Origin: Flavobacteriales bacterium
GTDB taxonomy: Bacteria > Bacteroidota > Bacteroidia > Flavobacteriales_F > PHOS-HE28
DNA length: 64,000 nt
Direction of reading: 5' to 3'
Assembly (NCBI GenBank): GCA_016715895.1
Contig: JADJXH010000004.1
Location: 1,426,001 to 1,490,000 of the forward strand
The position numbers and the translations under genes were made by a program. The notes beneath the pieces were generated by a model. It was given only the letters and a program-made list of their open reading frames with translations, had not been told where the DNA came from and did no database searches. Position 1 is the stretch's first letter. Every line of letters begins with the position of its first letter. This document shows, piece after piece, positions 17,597 through 27,890 of the stretch.

Positions 17597-18079
17597 GTGC
17601 ACGATGCGGCACAGATAGCGGTGGTGGTCGCCTGGGGCATGTTGAAGATGCTGGTGGCGGCCGGTTTCGGGGTGGGCTTCGGATTCACGTTCCTGGAGAC
17701 CTTCCTGTGGACCGCCGTGGGGGGCTGCCTGGGCGTGCTGGTGTTCTACCGCCTCAGCGAGCGCCTCACCGAATGGTCGCGCGAACGCTGGCTCAAGGGG
17801 CGGGAGCGCGCCCGTGCGCGCGGGGTCGCGCTGGGTCGGATCTTCACCCGGCGCAACCGCTGGATCATCCGGCTGAAGCACGTCAGCGGCTACCTGGGGG
17901 TGGCCGCGCTCACCCCGCTGGTGCTCACCATACCGGTGGGCAGCATCCTGGCCGCGCGCTTCTTCCACCACGACCGACGCATGGTGCCCGCCCTGCTCGT
18001 CTCCGTGGTGGTGCAGGCCCTTGGCGTATCCGCCGCGCTCACCGGCGTGGTGGGTGGCATCACCCGGGCCCTGCCGTGA
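17597..18079 (+). CDS. Small membrane protein, unknown
   Basis: A 160-residue protein with a GTG start 3 nt after upp. Four hydrophobic segments are visible: residues about 7-28, 33-52, 98-120 and 132-152, with a basic cytosolic-looking loop (RERWLKGRERARARG, RRNRW) between the second and third. I recognise no family. It overlaps the start of the HAD gene by 1 nt (TGATG), so it is part of the upp operon. Confidence 0.6.
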   Translation: MHDAAQIAVVVAWGMLKMLVAAGFGVGFGFTFLETFLWTAVGGCLGVLVFYRLSERLTEWSRERWLKGRERARARGVALGRIFTRRNRWIIRLKHVSGYLGVAALTPLVLTIPVGSILAARFFHHDRRMVPALLVSVVVQALGVSAALTGVVGGITRALP

Positions 18080-18780
18080 TGCGCTACCGCCACATCTTCT
18101 TCGACCTGGACCACACCCTGTGGGACTTCCGTAGGAACTCACGGGCCACGCTGCGCGAACTGCATGCGGAGCTCGGGCTTGTGGAACATGGCATCGACGA
18201 TGCGGACGAGCTCATCGAGGCCTACGAGGAGGTGAACGCGGGCCTTTGGCGTCGCTATGAGGAGGGCCGCATCCCCAAGGAGGTGCTGCGCGTGCTGCGC
18301 TTCCGCAACACCCTCGGCCGGTTCGGGGTGCGCGACGAGCGGCTGGCGCACCGGCTGGCCACCGACTACCTGGACCGCTGCCCGCGCAAGCCCGCCCTGC
18401 ACGCCGGCGTCCGCCCGCTGCTGGACGATCTCGCGGCGGACCGTTCCCTTCACATCATCACCAACGGCTTCCAGGAGGTGCAGCGGATCAAGCTGCTGAG
18501 CAGCGGCATCGCGGAGCACTTCGATGTGGTGCTCACCAGTGAACAGGCCGGTGCGGCCAAGCCGGACCCGCGCATTTTCCGTCGTGCCCTGGCCCTGGCG
18601 GGGGCCAGGGCGGAGGAGAGCCTGATGGTGGGCGATGACGCGCGGAACGACACGGGCGGCGCGCGCGCTGCAGGCCTCGATCAGGCGCACTTCATCGGGG
18701 ATCCGGACACGGAGCCGGACGCGGAGGCCACCTTCCGCTTCGCCCACTTCGCCGAGCTTCACCGCCTACTGCGCGGATAG
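18079..18780 (+). CDS. HAD-family nucleotidase, YjjG-like
   Basis: A 233-residue HAD hydrolase. IFFDLDHTLWDF is motif I (nucleophile Asp and second Asp), ITNGF is motif II, the Lys of AGAAKPDPRIF is motif III, and MVGDDARNDTGGARAAG is motif IV. The cap domain lies between motifs I and II. The DLDHTLWDF form and the size match YjjG-type noncanonical pyrimidine nucleotidases, which fits its position two genes after upp. Start 18079 overlaps the previous stop. Its 3' end overlaps the convergent gene by 15 nt. Confidence 0.85.
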   Translation: MRYRHIFFDLDHTLWDFRRNSRATLRELHAELGLVEHGIDDADELIEAYEEVNAGLWRRYEEGRIPKEVLRVLRFRNTLGRFGVRDERLAHRLATDYLDRCPRKPALHAGVRPLLDDLAADRSLHIITNGFQEVQRIKLLSSGIAEHFDVVLTSEQAGAAKPDPRIFRRALALAGARAEESLMVGDDARNDTGGARAAGLDQAHFIGDPDTEPDAEATFRFAHFAELHRLLRG

Positions 18781-19326
18781 CGCGTCAGGCTCGAAGAAGT
18801 ACGTCACCGTGACGTCGCGGCCGTTGATGTGGCTGTACTTCCTGAAGCGGATCGAGTCCGTTCCGAGCCGCAGGCCCTGGTAGTCGATCTCCCCCTTCAT
18901 GCCATGGGTGGTGAAGAGCACGCTGTCACCCGTCAGACGGACCGCCGACCGATGCACGGCGCTGTTGCCACCGGTGGGGGTGGAGGGCACAAGGAGCACC
19001 TTCAGCCCGTCGGCATCCTTGGCCATGCCGGCGGTATGCATCACGTAGCCTTCCGGGAAGAAGCGCATCACGTAGCCCACGCCGCCCAGCCGGGCGCGGT
19101 ACACGCCGTCCACGCGCACGGCGCCCTCGGGCAGCGGAGTCAGAGGATAGTCTATCGTCCGGTGTCTCTCCGAATTCTCTGGATCTGGAGGGGTTTCAGG
19201 AGTACTTTCCGACTGCTTATCACTACCAAGTTTGATGTCGATATCAACATCTCCACCGTCACCTGCACAAGCAGAAAATAGAATAGCGCAGGCGAAGAAT
19301 GCCAGTTCCTGATGATTCATGGTCAT
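18766..19326 (-). CDS. Lipoprotein of unknown function
   Basis: A 186-residue protein. An N-terminal hydrophobic stretch ends in LFSACAG, a good lipobox, so it should be lipid-anchored. A low-complexity acidic and Ser/Pro-rich linker (about residues 24-60) follows, then a beta-rich domain with VDGVYRARLGGVGYVMRFFPEG. The DNA of the linker is clearly less GC-rich than its neighbours. The start (ATG at 19326) overlaps the psd stop as ATGA, which argues for this start over one 6 nt later. Confidence 0.65.
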   Translation of the reverse strand: MTMNHQELAFFACAILFSACAGDGGDVDIDIKLGSDKQSESTPETPPDPENSERHRTIDYPLTPLPEGAVRVDGVYRARLGGVGYVMRFFPEGYVMHTAGMAKDADGLKVLLVPSTPTGGNSAVHRSAVRLTGDSVLFTTHGMKGEIDYQGLRLGTDSIRFRKYSHINGRDVTVTYFFEPDALSAQ

Positions 19327-19988
19327 GCGTTGGGGAAGCGGGCGATCACGGTGGTGGAGCCCTGCACGGTGTCGCCCAGGGCCACCTTCACCTGCGAGCC
19401 CAGCGGCAGGAAGACATCCACGCGCGAGCCGAACTTGATGAAGCCGAACTCACGGCCCTGATCGGCGTTGGCACCGGCCGTGCTGTAGGTGCAGATGCGG
19501 CGCGCGAGCGCCCCGGCGATCTGCCGGAAGAGCACCTCGCCATGCCGTGCGTGGCGCACCACCACGGTGCTGCGCTCGTTCTCCGTGCTGCTCTTCGGGT
19601 GCCAGGCCACCAGGTATTTGCCGGGGTGGTAGCGCGCATAGCTCACGATGCCGGCCACGGGGTACCAGTTCACATGCACGTTCAGCGGGCTCATGAAGAT
19701 GCTCACCTGCAGGCGGCGGTCGTTGAAGTGCTCGGGCTCGTGCACCTCCTCGATGGCCACCACCCGGCCATCGGCCGGCGACACGATGGCGCCTTCGTCC
19801 ACGGTGATGGTGCGCCGCGGTACGCGGAAGAACCAGAGCACGATGAGGAAGACGAGGACGAGCGGTGCGGCGATGGCGATGCGTAGCGCGGCCGGCGCCG
19901 AGTCCCACTGCATCAACCCATAGAGGGCGAAGCACAGGACGGCGGTGGCCAGCAGCAGGGTGGCGGTGCCTTCGCGGTGGATGCCCAT
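19323..19988 (-). CDS. psd: Phosphatidylserine decarboxylase, short type
   Basis: A 221-residue proenzyme of the short class. Two membrane segments (about residues 9-27 and 36-54) precede a VSPADGRV motif near residue 69. FMSPLNVHVNWYPVAG gives the metal/substrate His residues. FGFIKFGSRVDVFLP holds the self-cleavage site, G187-S188, which generates the pyruvoyl cofactor. It makes phosphatidylethanolamine from phosphatidylserine at the inner membrane. It follows cdsA after 42 nt in the same direction, linking CDP-diacylglycerol supply and PE synthesis. Confidence 0.93.
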   Translation of the reverse strand: MGIHREGTATLLLATAVLCFALYGLMQWDSAPAALRIAIAAPLVLVFLIVLWFFRVPRRTITVDEGAIVSPADGRVVAIEEVHEPEHFNDRRLQVSIFMSPLNVHVNWYPVAGIVSYARYHPGKYLVAWHPKSSTENERSTVVVRHARHGEVLFRQIAGALARRICTYSTAGANADQGREFGFIKFGSRVDVFLPLGSQVKVALGDTVQGSTTVIARFPNA

Positions 19989-20002
19989 GGGAGCGTGGCG
20001 GC

Positions 20003-20010
20003 CAAATATA
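20003..20010 (-). promoter_or_regulatory. Possible -7 box upstream of psd
   Basis: On the minus strand TATATTTG fits the Bacteroidota -7 consensus and ends 14 nt before the psd start, inside the cdsA-psd gap. No -33 TTG is visible, so it may be a secondary promoter. Confidence 0.35.
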
Positions 20011-20030
20011 GGAGGGGCGGTCCTCCGTCC

Positions 20031-20834
20031 TCAGGCGATGGCCTGCAGGTAGACCCAGGTGGCGGGCATGGCCAGCAGGAATCCGTCGAAGCGGTCGAGG
20101 ATGCCGCCGTGCCCGGGTAGGAGGGTCCCGGAGTCCTTCACACCGGCGGCGCGCTTGAAGGCCGATTCCAGCAGGTCGCCCAGGGTTCCCGTGATGGTCA
20201 CCACCACGGCCAGGACCAGCCAGTCGGCGAGGTCCAGGGTGGTCCAGAACCGGGCGATGATCCAGGCGGCCAGCAGGGTGAAGGCCACGCCGCCCAGAAG
20301 GCCCTCGATGGTCTTTTTGGGCGATACGCGGGGGAACAGGGGATGGCGGCCGATGAGCCGACCCACGACGTATGCGCCCGTGTCACTGGTCCACAGCAGC
20401 ACCATGAAGCCCAGGAACAGCTCCCAACCCCGGGCCACCACCAGGGGCACCAGGCCGAAGGGCAGGGCCACGTAGATCAGCACGAACACCTGGCCGGCGA
20501 GCTCCTGCACGGGGGCGTCGCCACGGCGGAAGAGGGTGAGGCCCATGGTGAGGAGCACGAGCAGGAAGGCGGTGAGGAGCACGAAGCCCACGCGCCAGTC
20601 GGAGATGATGGGGGCCACGCCGACCACAAGGAAGAGGCAACCGGCCAGCACCCGGGTCCAGAACACGGGCGGTGCGTCGTTCGTGCGCCAGGTGAGGCGG
20701 TGCAGTTCGCCGGCGGCGATGAGGGCCACGGGCAGGAAGAGGAGCAGGGTGGTGAAGGGTCCGGCGAGGGCAGCGCCCACCGTGGCGGCGATGTAGACCA
20801 GCCCGGTGAGGCTGCGCACGAGCACCTCGTTCAC
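20031..20834 (-). CDS. cdsA: Phosphatidate cytidylyltransferase
   Basis: A 267-residue polytopic membrane protein (about seven hydrophobic segments). VSPKKTIEGLLGG and the C-terminal SAFKRAAGVKDSGTLLPGHGGILDRFDG contain the full CdsA signature (S-x2-KR-x4-KDSG-x3-PGHGG-x-DR-x-D). It makes CDP-diacylglycerol from phosphatidic acid and CTP. I choose the GTG at 20834 because it overlaps the upstream stop (GTGA) and puts the first helix at the N-terminus. A longer start at 20897 would add 21 Pro/Arg-rich residues. Confidence 0.93.
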   Translation of the reverse strand: MNEVLVRSLTGLVYIAATVGAALAGPFTTLLLFLPVALIAAGELHRLTWRTNDAPPVFWTRVLAGCLFLVVGVAPIISDWRVGFVLLTAFLLVLLTMGLTLFRRGDAPVQELAGQVFVLIYVALPFGLVPLVVARGWELFLGFMVLLWTSDTGAYVVGRLIGRHPLFPRVSPKKTIEGLLGGVAFTLLAAWIIARFWTTLDLADWLVLAVVVTITGTLGDLLESAFKRAAGVKDSGTLLPGHGGILDRFDGFLLAMPATWVYLQAIA

Positions 20835-21041
20835 GGCGCGGGGTTCTGCAGCAGGTGAAGGGCCTCGAGGACACGGGTGCGGTCCACCAGCACGCACACC
20901 TCGCCCATCATGGGGTAGGCGCTGGGGCTGCGGTCCAGCAGCACGGCCGGGATGCCTTCGGCCTCCAGGCGGCCGAGCACCAGTTCGGCCTCGGAGCGCT
21001 GGGCCGCGGCATGGACCACGGTCCAGACCGGGGCCGGGCCA

Positions 21042-23048
<2,007 letters not shown>

Positions 23049-23063
23049 GGTTCGGTCTGTTCG

Positions 23064-23441
23064 TCAGGCCACGTTGTCGTAGCGTTGGCTGGCGGCATCG
23101 GCCCACAGGTGCTCCAGGCCGTAGTGTTCACGTTTGGCGCGGTGGAAGATGTGCACCACCACGTCCACGAAGTCCAGCAGCACCCATTCGGCGTTGCGCA
23201 GGCCTTCGGTGTGCCAGGGGCGTTCACCGGCCTTCTCCCGGGCGAACTTCTCCACCGAGCCGGCGATGGCCTCCACCTGTGTGTCCGAGTCGCCGTGGCA
23301 CACAACGAACTGGTCGCACACCCGGTTCGGCATGCCCCGCAGATCGATGCGCACGATGTCCCTGCCTTTCACCTCCTGGATGCCCTGGATCACGGCCTCC
23401 ACCAAGCGGGCGCTGTTCCCCGCGCCCTGCGCTTTCTTCAT
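23064..23441 (-). CDS. rsfS: Ribosomal silencing factor RsfS
   Basis: A 125-residue protein. IRIDLRGMPNRVCDQFVVCHGDSDTQVEAIAGSV, then WVLLDFVDVVVHIF, are the RsfS/Iojap signatures (HGDSDTQVEAIA and W-x-LLDFxDVVVHIF). It binds ribosomal protein L14 and blocks subunit joining under nutrient stress. It is the first gene of the ftsH operon and lies divergent from birA, as in other Bacteroidota. Confidence 0.94.
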   Translation of the reverse strand: MKKAQGAGNSARLVEAVIQGIQEVKGRDIVRIDLRGMPNRVCDQFVVCHGDSDTQVEAIAGSVEKFAREKAGERPWHTEGLRNAEWVLLDFVDVVVHIFHRAKREHYGLEHLWADAASQRYDNVA

Positions 23442-23460
23442 CCGGTGTATCTTGGTCGTT

Positions 23461-23468
23461 CAAAGGTA
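23461..23468 (-). promoter_or_regulatory. Possible -7 box for the rsfS-ftsH operon
   Basis: The minus-strand octamer TACCTTTG matches TAnnTTTG, 19 nt before the rsfS start. A -33 TTG is not visible at the usual distance, so confidence is moderate. Confidence 0.45.
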
Positions 23469-23520
23469 GCAAGTTCCCCTGCCGCCGCCGATGGCCGCAG
23501 GATGCCTGTTCCCTGGGGCC

Positions 23521-24258
23521 ATGATCGGGTCGGCACGCATCGAACTGGCGACCGTCGACAGCACCAACAAGCATGCTGCCGATCTGCTGCACCTGACGGA
23601 AGTGCAGCACGGCACCGTCATCCTGGCCCATGAGCAGACCGGAGGGCGGGGGCAGCGCGACCGCCAGTGGCGCAGCCAGCCGGGGCTCGACCTCACCTTC
23701 AGCGTGGTGCTGCGGCCTGACGGGCTCGATGCGGGGCACCAGTTCGTGCTGGCCCAGTTCACGGCGCTGGCCGTGCGCGATGCCTTGCAGCGCATCGGCG
23801 TGCAGGAGGTGATGGTGAAGTGGCCCAACGACGTGCTGGTGGGACCGCGCAAGGTGGCGGGCATCCTCATCCAGAACGAGATCCAGGGCGGGCGGGTGCG
23901 GCATTCGGTGGCGGGCATCGGCCTCAACGTGAACAGCGACGGCGACGTGGAGGGGGCGCTGGCCACCAGCGTGCGGCTCGAATTGGGCCGTGCCGTGGAC
24001 GCCGGGGCCCTGCTCACCGGGTTGCTGGACAGGCTGGAGCTGCGGTGGCGGCAGGCGATGGGCCACCGGCCGGGCCTGGAGGCCGACTACCGCGACGCGC
24101 TCTGGGGGCGGGGCCGCTGGCTGCCCATGGAGCTGGACGGCGCGCCGATCGAGGCCCGACCGCTGGAGGTGGATGCCGAAGGGCGCCTGCTCGTGGAGCT
24201 GCAAGGGGGGGCGGTGGCCCCCTTCGGACTGGACCGCCTGCGCTTCGGTCCGCGGTAA
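23521..24258 (+). CDS. birA: Biotin--[acetyl-CoA carboxylase] ligase
   Basis: A 245-residue catalytic-domain-only BirA, without the N-terminal DNA-binding winged helix. VDSTNKHA near residue 12, then HEQTGGRGQRDRQW (the biotinyl-AMP loop GRGQRxRxW) and VKWPNDVLVGPRKVAGIL (active-site Lys) are all present. It attaches biotin to the carboxyl carrier protein. Start 23521 is preferred because it places the STN motif at the usual distance; an upstream ATG at 23491 would add 10 residues. It is divergent from rsfS. Confidence 0.93.
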   Translation: MIGSARIELATVDSTNKHAADLLHLTEVQHGTVILAHEQTGGRGQRDRQWRSQPGLDLTFSVVLRPDGLDAGHQFVLAQFTALAVRDALQRIGVQEVMVKWPNDVLVGPRKVAGILIQNEIQGGRVRHSVAGIGLNVNSDGDVEGALATSVRLELGRAVDAGALLTGLLDRLELRWRQAMGHRPGLEADYRDALWGRGRWLPMELDGAPIEARPLEVDAEGRLLVELQGGAVAPFGLDRLRFGPR

Positions 24259-24262
24259 GGGC

Positions 24263-24292
24263 TTGCCGGATCGGCCGGAAGGACTATTTTTG
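24263..24292 (+). promoter_or_regulatory. Bacteroidota sigma-A type promoter for rpmH
   Basis: TTG at 24263-24265 and TATTTTTG at 24285-24292 with 19 nt between them, an exact consensus match 25 nt before the rpmH ATG. Confidence 0.78.
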
Positions 24293-24317
24293 CGCCCCCA
24301 ACAGACGACCCGTAGCC

Positions 24318-24476
24318 ATGAAACGCACGTACCAGCCCAGCCGACGCAAGCGCGCCAACAAGCACGGGTTCCGCAAGCGCATGAGCACCGCCGCCGGCCG
24401 TGCCGTGCTCGCCAGCCGCCGCAAGGCGGGCCGCAAGAAGCTCACCGTGAGCGACGAGGCCAAGGGCAAGAAGTAA
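24318..24476 (+). CDS. rpmH: 50S ribosomal protein L34
   Basis: A 52-residue protein, MKRTYQPSRRKRANKHGFRK onward, with the L34 signature and RMSTAAGRAVLASRRKAGRKKLTVS. Like other Bacteroidota L34 it carries a few extra C-terminal residues (DEAKGKK). It is flanked by its own promoter and terminator. I see no dnaA-type gene or origin next to it. Confidence 0.97.
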   Translation: MKRTYQPSRRKRANKHGFRKRMSTAAGRAVLASRRKAGRKKLTVSDEAKGKK

Positions 24477-24510
24477 GCCGACCCACCGGGCCCGCCCGGT
24501 TCCGGATCGA

Positions 24511-24530
24511 GGGGGCTGCGGCCCCCTTTT
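24511..24530 (+). terminator. Rho-independent terminator after rpmH
   Basis: GGGGGC (24511-24516) pairs with GCCCCC (24521-24526) around TGCG, followed by TTTT and another T-rich patch. It sits 34 nt after the rpmH stop and against the end of the convergent hydrolase gene. Confidence 0.85.
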
Positions 24531-24535
24531 CCGTT

Positions 24536-25363
24536 TCAGGCCCAGCGCAACTGCCCGGGGATGGGGTCCAGCACCGGGGGCGCCATCACCAGGTGGCCGC
24601 GCTCGTGCACGTGCAGGTGGATGCGCGCGGGATCGCGCTTCGCGAAGGCCTGGCCCCAGGGCAGGCGGATCACCCTGTCGAAGCGGCCCAGGTGCAGGTG
24701 GGCGTGCAGGTCGTGGGACCGCAGGTGGCGCACCACCGCCGAAAGGTCCGGCTCGATGGCCCGCAGGCTCAGCCACACATCATGCACCAGCTGGCGCTTG
24801 GCGGGGTTGTCCGTGTGCTGGGTGAGGAACTGGTGGAACTTGTTGCTGATGAGGCCGGTGCGGTGCACGGTGTCCACCACGCGGAACCAGCCCTCGGGAC
24901 GGTGCAGAAACCGGTGGTAGAGCCGGCGGCCCACCCGGTAGCGGCTCAGGGCGCGGTACCAGGGATTGCGCACCAGGCCGTCCGGGGCGAAGAGCAGCAG
25001 GCCGGCGCTGCGTTCGGGCAGCTGCTCCAGCAGGCTCAGGGCCATGCGGCCGCCCAGGCTGAAGCCCGCGCACCACGCCCGCCGGATGCCGTGCGCGTCC
25101 AGGTAGGCCTCCATCAGGTCGCGCCACTCCTCCGGCCGCAGGGGGTGGTCCACCGGGCGGCCGGGCGGGAAACGGCTGCCCCCGTGGAACCACAGGTCGA
25201 AGGCGTGCAGCGTCACCCGGTCGCCCCAGGCGGCCACCGCCGGGTCGAAGTCGCGCACCGAGCCGCCGTAGCCGTGGAAGGCCAGCACATGCACCGGCCC
25301 GGATCCGCTCACCCGGTGGGCGATGGACAGGGGGCCGTGGGTGAAGAGCCGGTCGCCGGCCAT
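24536..25363 (-). CDS. Alpha/beta hydrolase
   Basis: A 275-residue protein with the alpha/beta hydrolase pattern: HVLAFHGYGGSVRDF (oxyanion HG region), WCAGFSLGGRMALSLLEQ (G-x-S-x-G nucleophile elbow) and a late ERGHLVM segment supplying the catalytic His. The residues between DRVTLHAFDLWFHGGS and the nucleophile form the usual core strands. It has no signal peptide. The substrate is unknown. It is followed after 27 nt by a GT2 gene in the opposite reading sense of birA and rpmH. Confidence 0.78.
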   Translation of the reverse strand: MAGDRLFTHGPLSIAHRVSGSGPVHVLAFHGYGGSVRDFDPAVAAWGDRVTLHAFDLWFHGGSRFPPGRPVDHPLRPEEWRDLMEAYLDAHGIRRAWCAGFSLGGRMALSLLEQLPERSAGLLLFAPDGLVRNPWYRALSRYRVGRRLYHRFLHRPEGWFRVVDTVHRTGLISNKFHQFLTQHTDNPAKRQLVHDVWLSLRAIEPDLSAVVRHLRSHDLHAHLHLGRFDRVIRLPWGQAFAKRDPARIHLHVHERGHLVMAPPVLDPIPGQLRWA

Positions 25364-25390
25364 GGGGCGAAGATCGGTGGGGGCGCCGGA

Positions 25391-26155
25391 TCAGGCCTTG
25401 ACGCTGCGCGCCAGGCCGCGCTGGTGCTCCCTGTGGATGAGGAAGAGGTCGATCCACAGGCGGAAGGCATAGCCGGCCTCCACTTTGGACCGCCCCCGGT
25501 CGATCCATTCCGTCAACGGCACCTCGGTCATGCGCGTCATGGCGCCCTCCCTTCCGTGCAGGAGGATGAAGCGGGAGAACAGTTCCACGTCGAAGAGCCA
25601 GCGCGAGAGGAATGGAGCGTCGAACAGGACGGCGGCGATCTCCCGCGTGAACAGTTTGCACCCGCACTGGGTGTCGTAGACGCGCAGATCGAGGATGCCC
25701 GAGATGAAGGTGGCGATGATGCGCCCCACCACGTGCCGCCGCCATTTCCGTTCGATGGTGGACCCCACCCGGGCGATGCGCGACCCGAAGCAGAAGCTCA
25801 CCCCGCCGGCCAGATGCTGCCGCATCGCGTAGCACTCCTCCGGGGACACGGCCAGGTCAGCATCCAGGAAGGCGATGTGGCGCGGGTCGTAGCGCGCAGC
25901 ACAGGCCAGCACACCTTGCCGCACGGCCTCCGCCTTGCCCCGGTTCTGGTCCAGCGTCACAACGGCCACACGGTCCGGGTGTTCGGTCCGCAGGCCTTCC
26001 AGGAGCTGCGCCGTCCCATCCGTGGAGCCATCGTCCACGAAGCAGAGGAGGGCGTCGGGGTGTGCCGGGATGAAGCGGCGGATCCTCTCCACGGGCAGGC
26101 GATCGCCCTCGTTGTAGCAGGGTATCACGATGCCGATCCCGATCGCGGTGTCCAT
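25391..26155 (-). CDS. Glycosyltransferase family 2, DPM1/ALG5-like
   Basis: A 254-residue protein. IGIVIPCYNEGDRLPVERIR opens the GT-A domain, FVDDGSTDGTAQLL and HIAFLDADLAVSPEE carry the nucleotide-binding and DxD motifs, and TQCGCKLFTREIA with WLFDVELFSRF matches polyprenyl-phosphate glycosyltransferases. It likely makes a polyprenyl-phosphate-linked hexose at the cytosolic face. The adjacent upstream gene (26156-27727) encodes a GT-C enzyme, the usual consumer of such a donor. The two genes abut with no intervening base. Confidence 0.83.
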   Translation of the reverse strand: MDTAIGIGIVIPCYNEGDRLPVERIRRFIPAHPDALLCFVDDGSTDGTAQLLEGLRTEHPDRVAVVTLDQNRGKAEAVRQGVLACAARYDPRHIAFLDADLAVSPEECYAMRQHLAGGVSFCFGSRIARVGSTIERKWRRHVVGRIIATFISGILDLRVYDTQCGCKLFTREIAAVLFDAPFLSRWLFDVELFSRFILLHGREGAMTRMTEVPLTEWIDRGRSKVEAGYAFRLWIDLFLIHREHQRGLARSVKA

Positions 26156-27727
26156 TCACTTCAAGGTGTACACCTCGCTGATGGTGCTGTTCAGGATCCT
26201 GATCCGGTGGGTGCTGAGGCGTGCCGGGTCCTCCACAAGGTCGCCAAGGTCCACATGATCGTGCGCCCGGTGGTTGGTGATGAAGTGATCCGCTTCCTCC
26301 ACGGGTACGATGCGGATGCGCGCGCGCTGCGCAGCGGTCAGCAGCATCAGGTTGTACTCTCCCGGCGAGCTTGCCACGGCCACGTTGATCACCGGTGCCG
26401 GATCGGTGGCCAGGATGTGTTCGAGCGCCTGCTTGTAGGACGTGCCCCAGTAGTCCATCTCGAAGCGTTCGCGGACCTCCTCCGGACGTTCGCTCGGCAC
26501 CAGCGCGTTGAAGTACACATGCTCGAACGGGTGGCGGTTGACCATCAGGGCGAGCGTGGCCACGAATGAGCATGCACACAAGGCCATGACCACCTTCCGC
26601 GCCGTGGCGGACCGGCTCGACAGGACCCACAGCCCGTGCACGGCCAGCAGCACGAACGGGGCGTAGATGAAGAAGAGCTGCCGCCAGCTGTCGTACAGCA
26701 CCGAACGGAGGGCCACCACGGCCACCACGGGCACCAGCCAGTAGGCCAGGAACACCAGCGTGAACCGCCGTTCAGGATGGAGCAGCACGGCGCGGGGGGC
26801 GCGGAGGACGGCCACCAGCGTGGCCACCACCCCCGCGGCTCCGGCCAGCAGGTAGGGCAGGGGGTTGGAGATGGTGAACCACACGGGGATGTAGTCCCAG
26901 CCCAGCTCCGTGGCCTTCACGGTGGCCCCGTTGAACAGCACGGAGCCGGTCCACCGGAACTTGGACATGTTGGTGAAGGCCGTGACGAAATGCTCCACCG
27001 GGTCCGTCCACAGGTAGGGCCAGGAGGCGTAGAGCGTGCCCACGGACGTGACCAGCAGCAGGCCGGCCAGGCCCAGGGACCGCGTGATGCGGCGTGCGGC
27101 CCAACCATCCACCGCGAGCAGGACCAGGGCGAACGCGGGCAGCAGCACGCCCATGATCCGGATGTTGATGAGCAGACCCGACGCCACGCCCAGCCACGCA
27201 AAGGCGGCCGCCGTGCCCAGCTGAAAGGCGCGCACGAGCAGGTGGAGGCCGATCATCGTCATCGAGAGGAAGGGGATGTCCTTCGTGTTGAAGAACGAAT
27301 GCGGATACAGCACGGGGTGCAGCACCAGAAGGAGAAAGCCGACCGTGGCCAGCAGCCGGTCGTGGTAAAGCCGCTGCACGAGCCGGAAGCAGGCCAGCGC
27401 GCCCAGCAGGAAGAACAGGTGCGTCACCAGGTGCCGCATGAGGTAGACGGCGCGCGTGTCGTCCAGGCCGAGCACCTTTTCCAGCGCGATCAGCGGCAGC
27501 TCAAAGGCCACGCCGTAGTCACGGTTGCGGAAGCGCAGCAGCGCATCGTCCCCGCGCGCCACGTAGGCGTAGGACACCTCGCCGATGTCCCGCTGGGCCG
27601 GCTCGTCCCACGACAGGCCGAAGTCGGGCCACTGCGGCAGCGCCACCACGAAAGCCACCGCGAAGAGGACCAGACCGAGGCCGGTGCCGCGCCGGGCGGT
27701 GGGATGGGTGGTCGCGGGGATGCGCAT
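26156..27727 (-). CDS. GT-C glycosyltransferase (GT39/ArnT-like membrane protein)
   Basis: A 523-residue polytopic membrane protein with about ten helices. The first periplasmic loop has FGLSWDEPAQRDIGEV, with the D-E pair typical of GT39/PMT/ArnT enzymes. HSFFNTKDIPFLSM is a second conserved loop. The C-terminal 150 residues (HPFEHVYFNALVP, DYWGTSYKQALEHI) form a soluble periplasmic domain. It would transfer a sugar from a polyprenyl-phosphate donor to lipid or protein. It is directly followed by the ALG5-like gene, so the two may act as a donor-making and donor-using pair. Confidence 0.8.
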   Translation of the reverse strand: MRIPATTHPTARRGTGLGLVLFAVAFVVALPQWPDFGLSWDEPAQRDIGEVSYAYVARGDDALLRFRNRDYGVAFELPLIALEKVLGLDDTRAVYLMRHLVTHLFFLLGALACFRLVQRLYHDRLLATVGFLLLVLHPVLYPHSFFNTKDIPFLSMTMIGLHLLVRAFQLGTAAAFAWLGVASGLLINIRIMGVLLPAFALVLLAVDGWAARRITRSLGLAGLLLVTSVGTLYASWPYLWTDPVEHFVTAFTNMSKFRWTGSVLFNGATVKATELGWDYIPVWFTISNPLPYLLAGAAGVVATLVAVLRAPRAVLLHPERRFTLVFLAYWLVPVVAVVALRSVLYDSWRQLFFIYAPFVLLAVHGLWVLSSRSATARKVVMALCACSFVATLALMVNRHPFEHVYFNALVPSERPEEVRERFEMDYWGTSYKQALEHILATDPAPVINVAVASSPGEYNLMLLTAAQRARIRIVPVEEADHFITNHRAHDHVDLGDLVEDPARLSTHRIRILNSTISEVYTLK

Positions 27728-27890
27728 GGTCGGTCGGTACGCCGCTGCCCGGGGGGCCTTCCGGCAGCCCGCATCCTCCGGGGAGCGAGATGCGCGAGGC
27801 GGCTAAAAGTAGACCCCGTGCGGCAACCGGCCGGGCCACGTCGGTGCTGGGGAAGGCGATGCCGGCAGCGTGCTGCACCCCCGGTGGGGT

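Noticed and set aside
20834..20897. Longer start for cdsA
   Set aside because: It adds 21 Pro/Arg-rich residues and overlaps the DUF2007 gene; the GTG with GTGA overlap gives the usual N-terminal helix.
23990..26569. 859-codon + strand open frame across birA, rpmH and two minus genes
   Set aside because: It crosses four supported genes, a promoter and a terminator; shadow frame.
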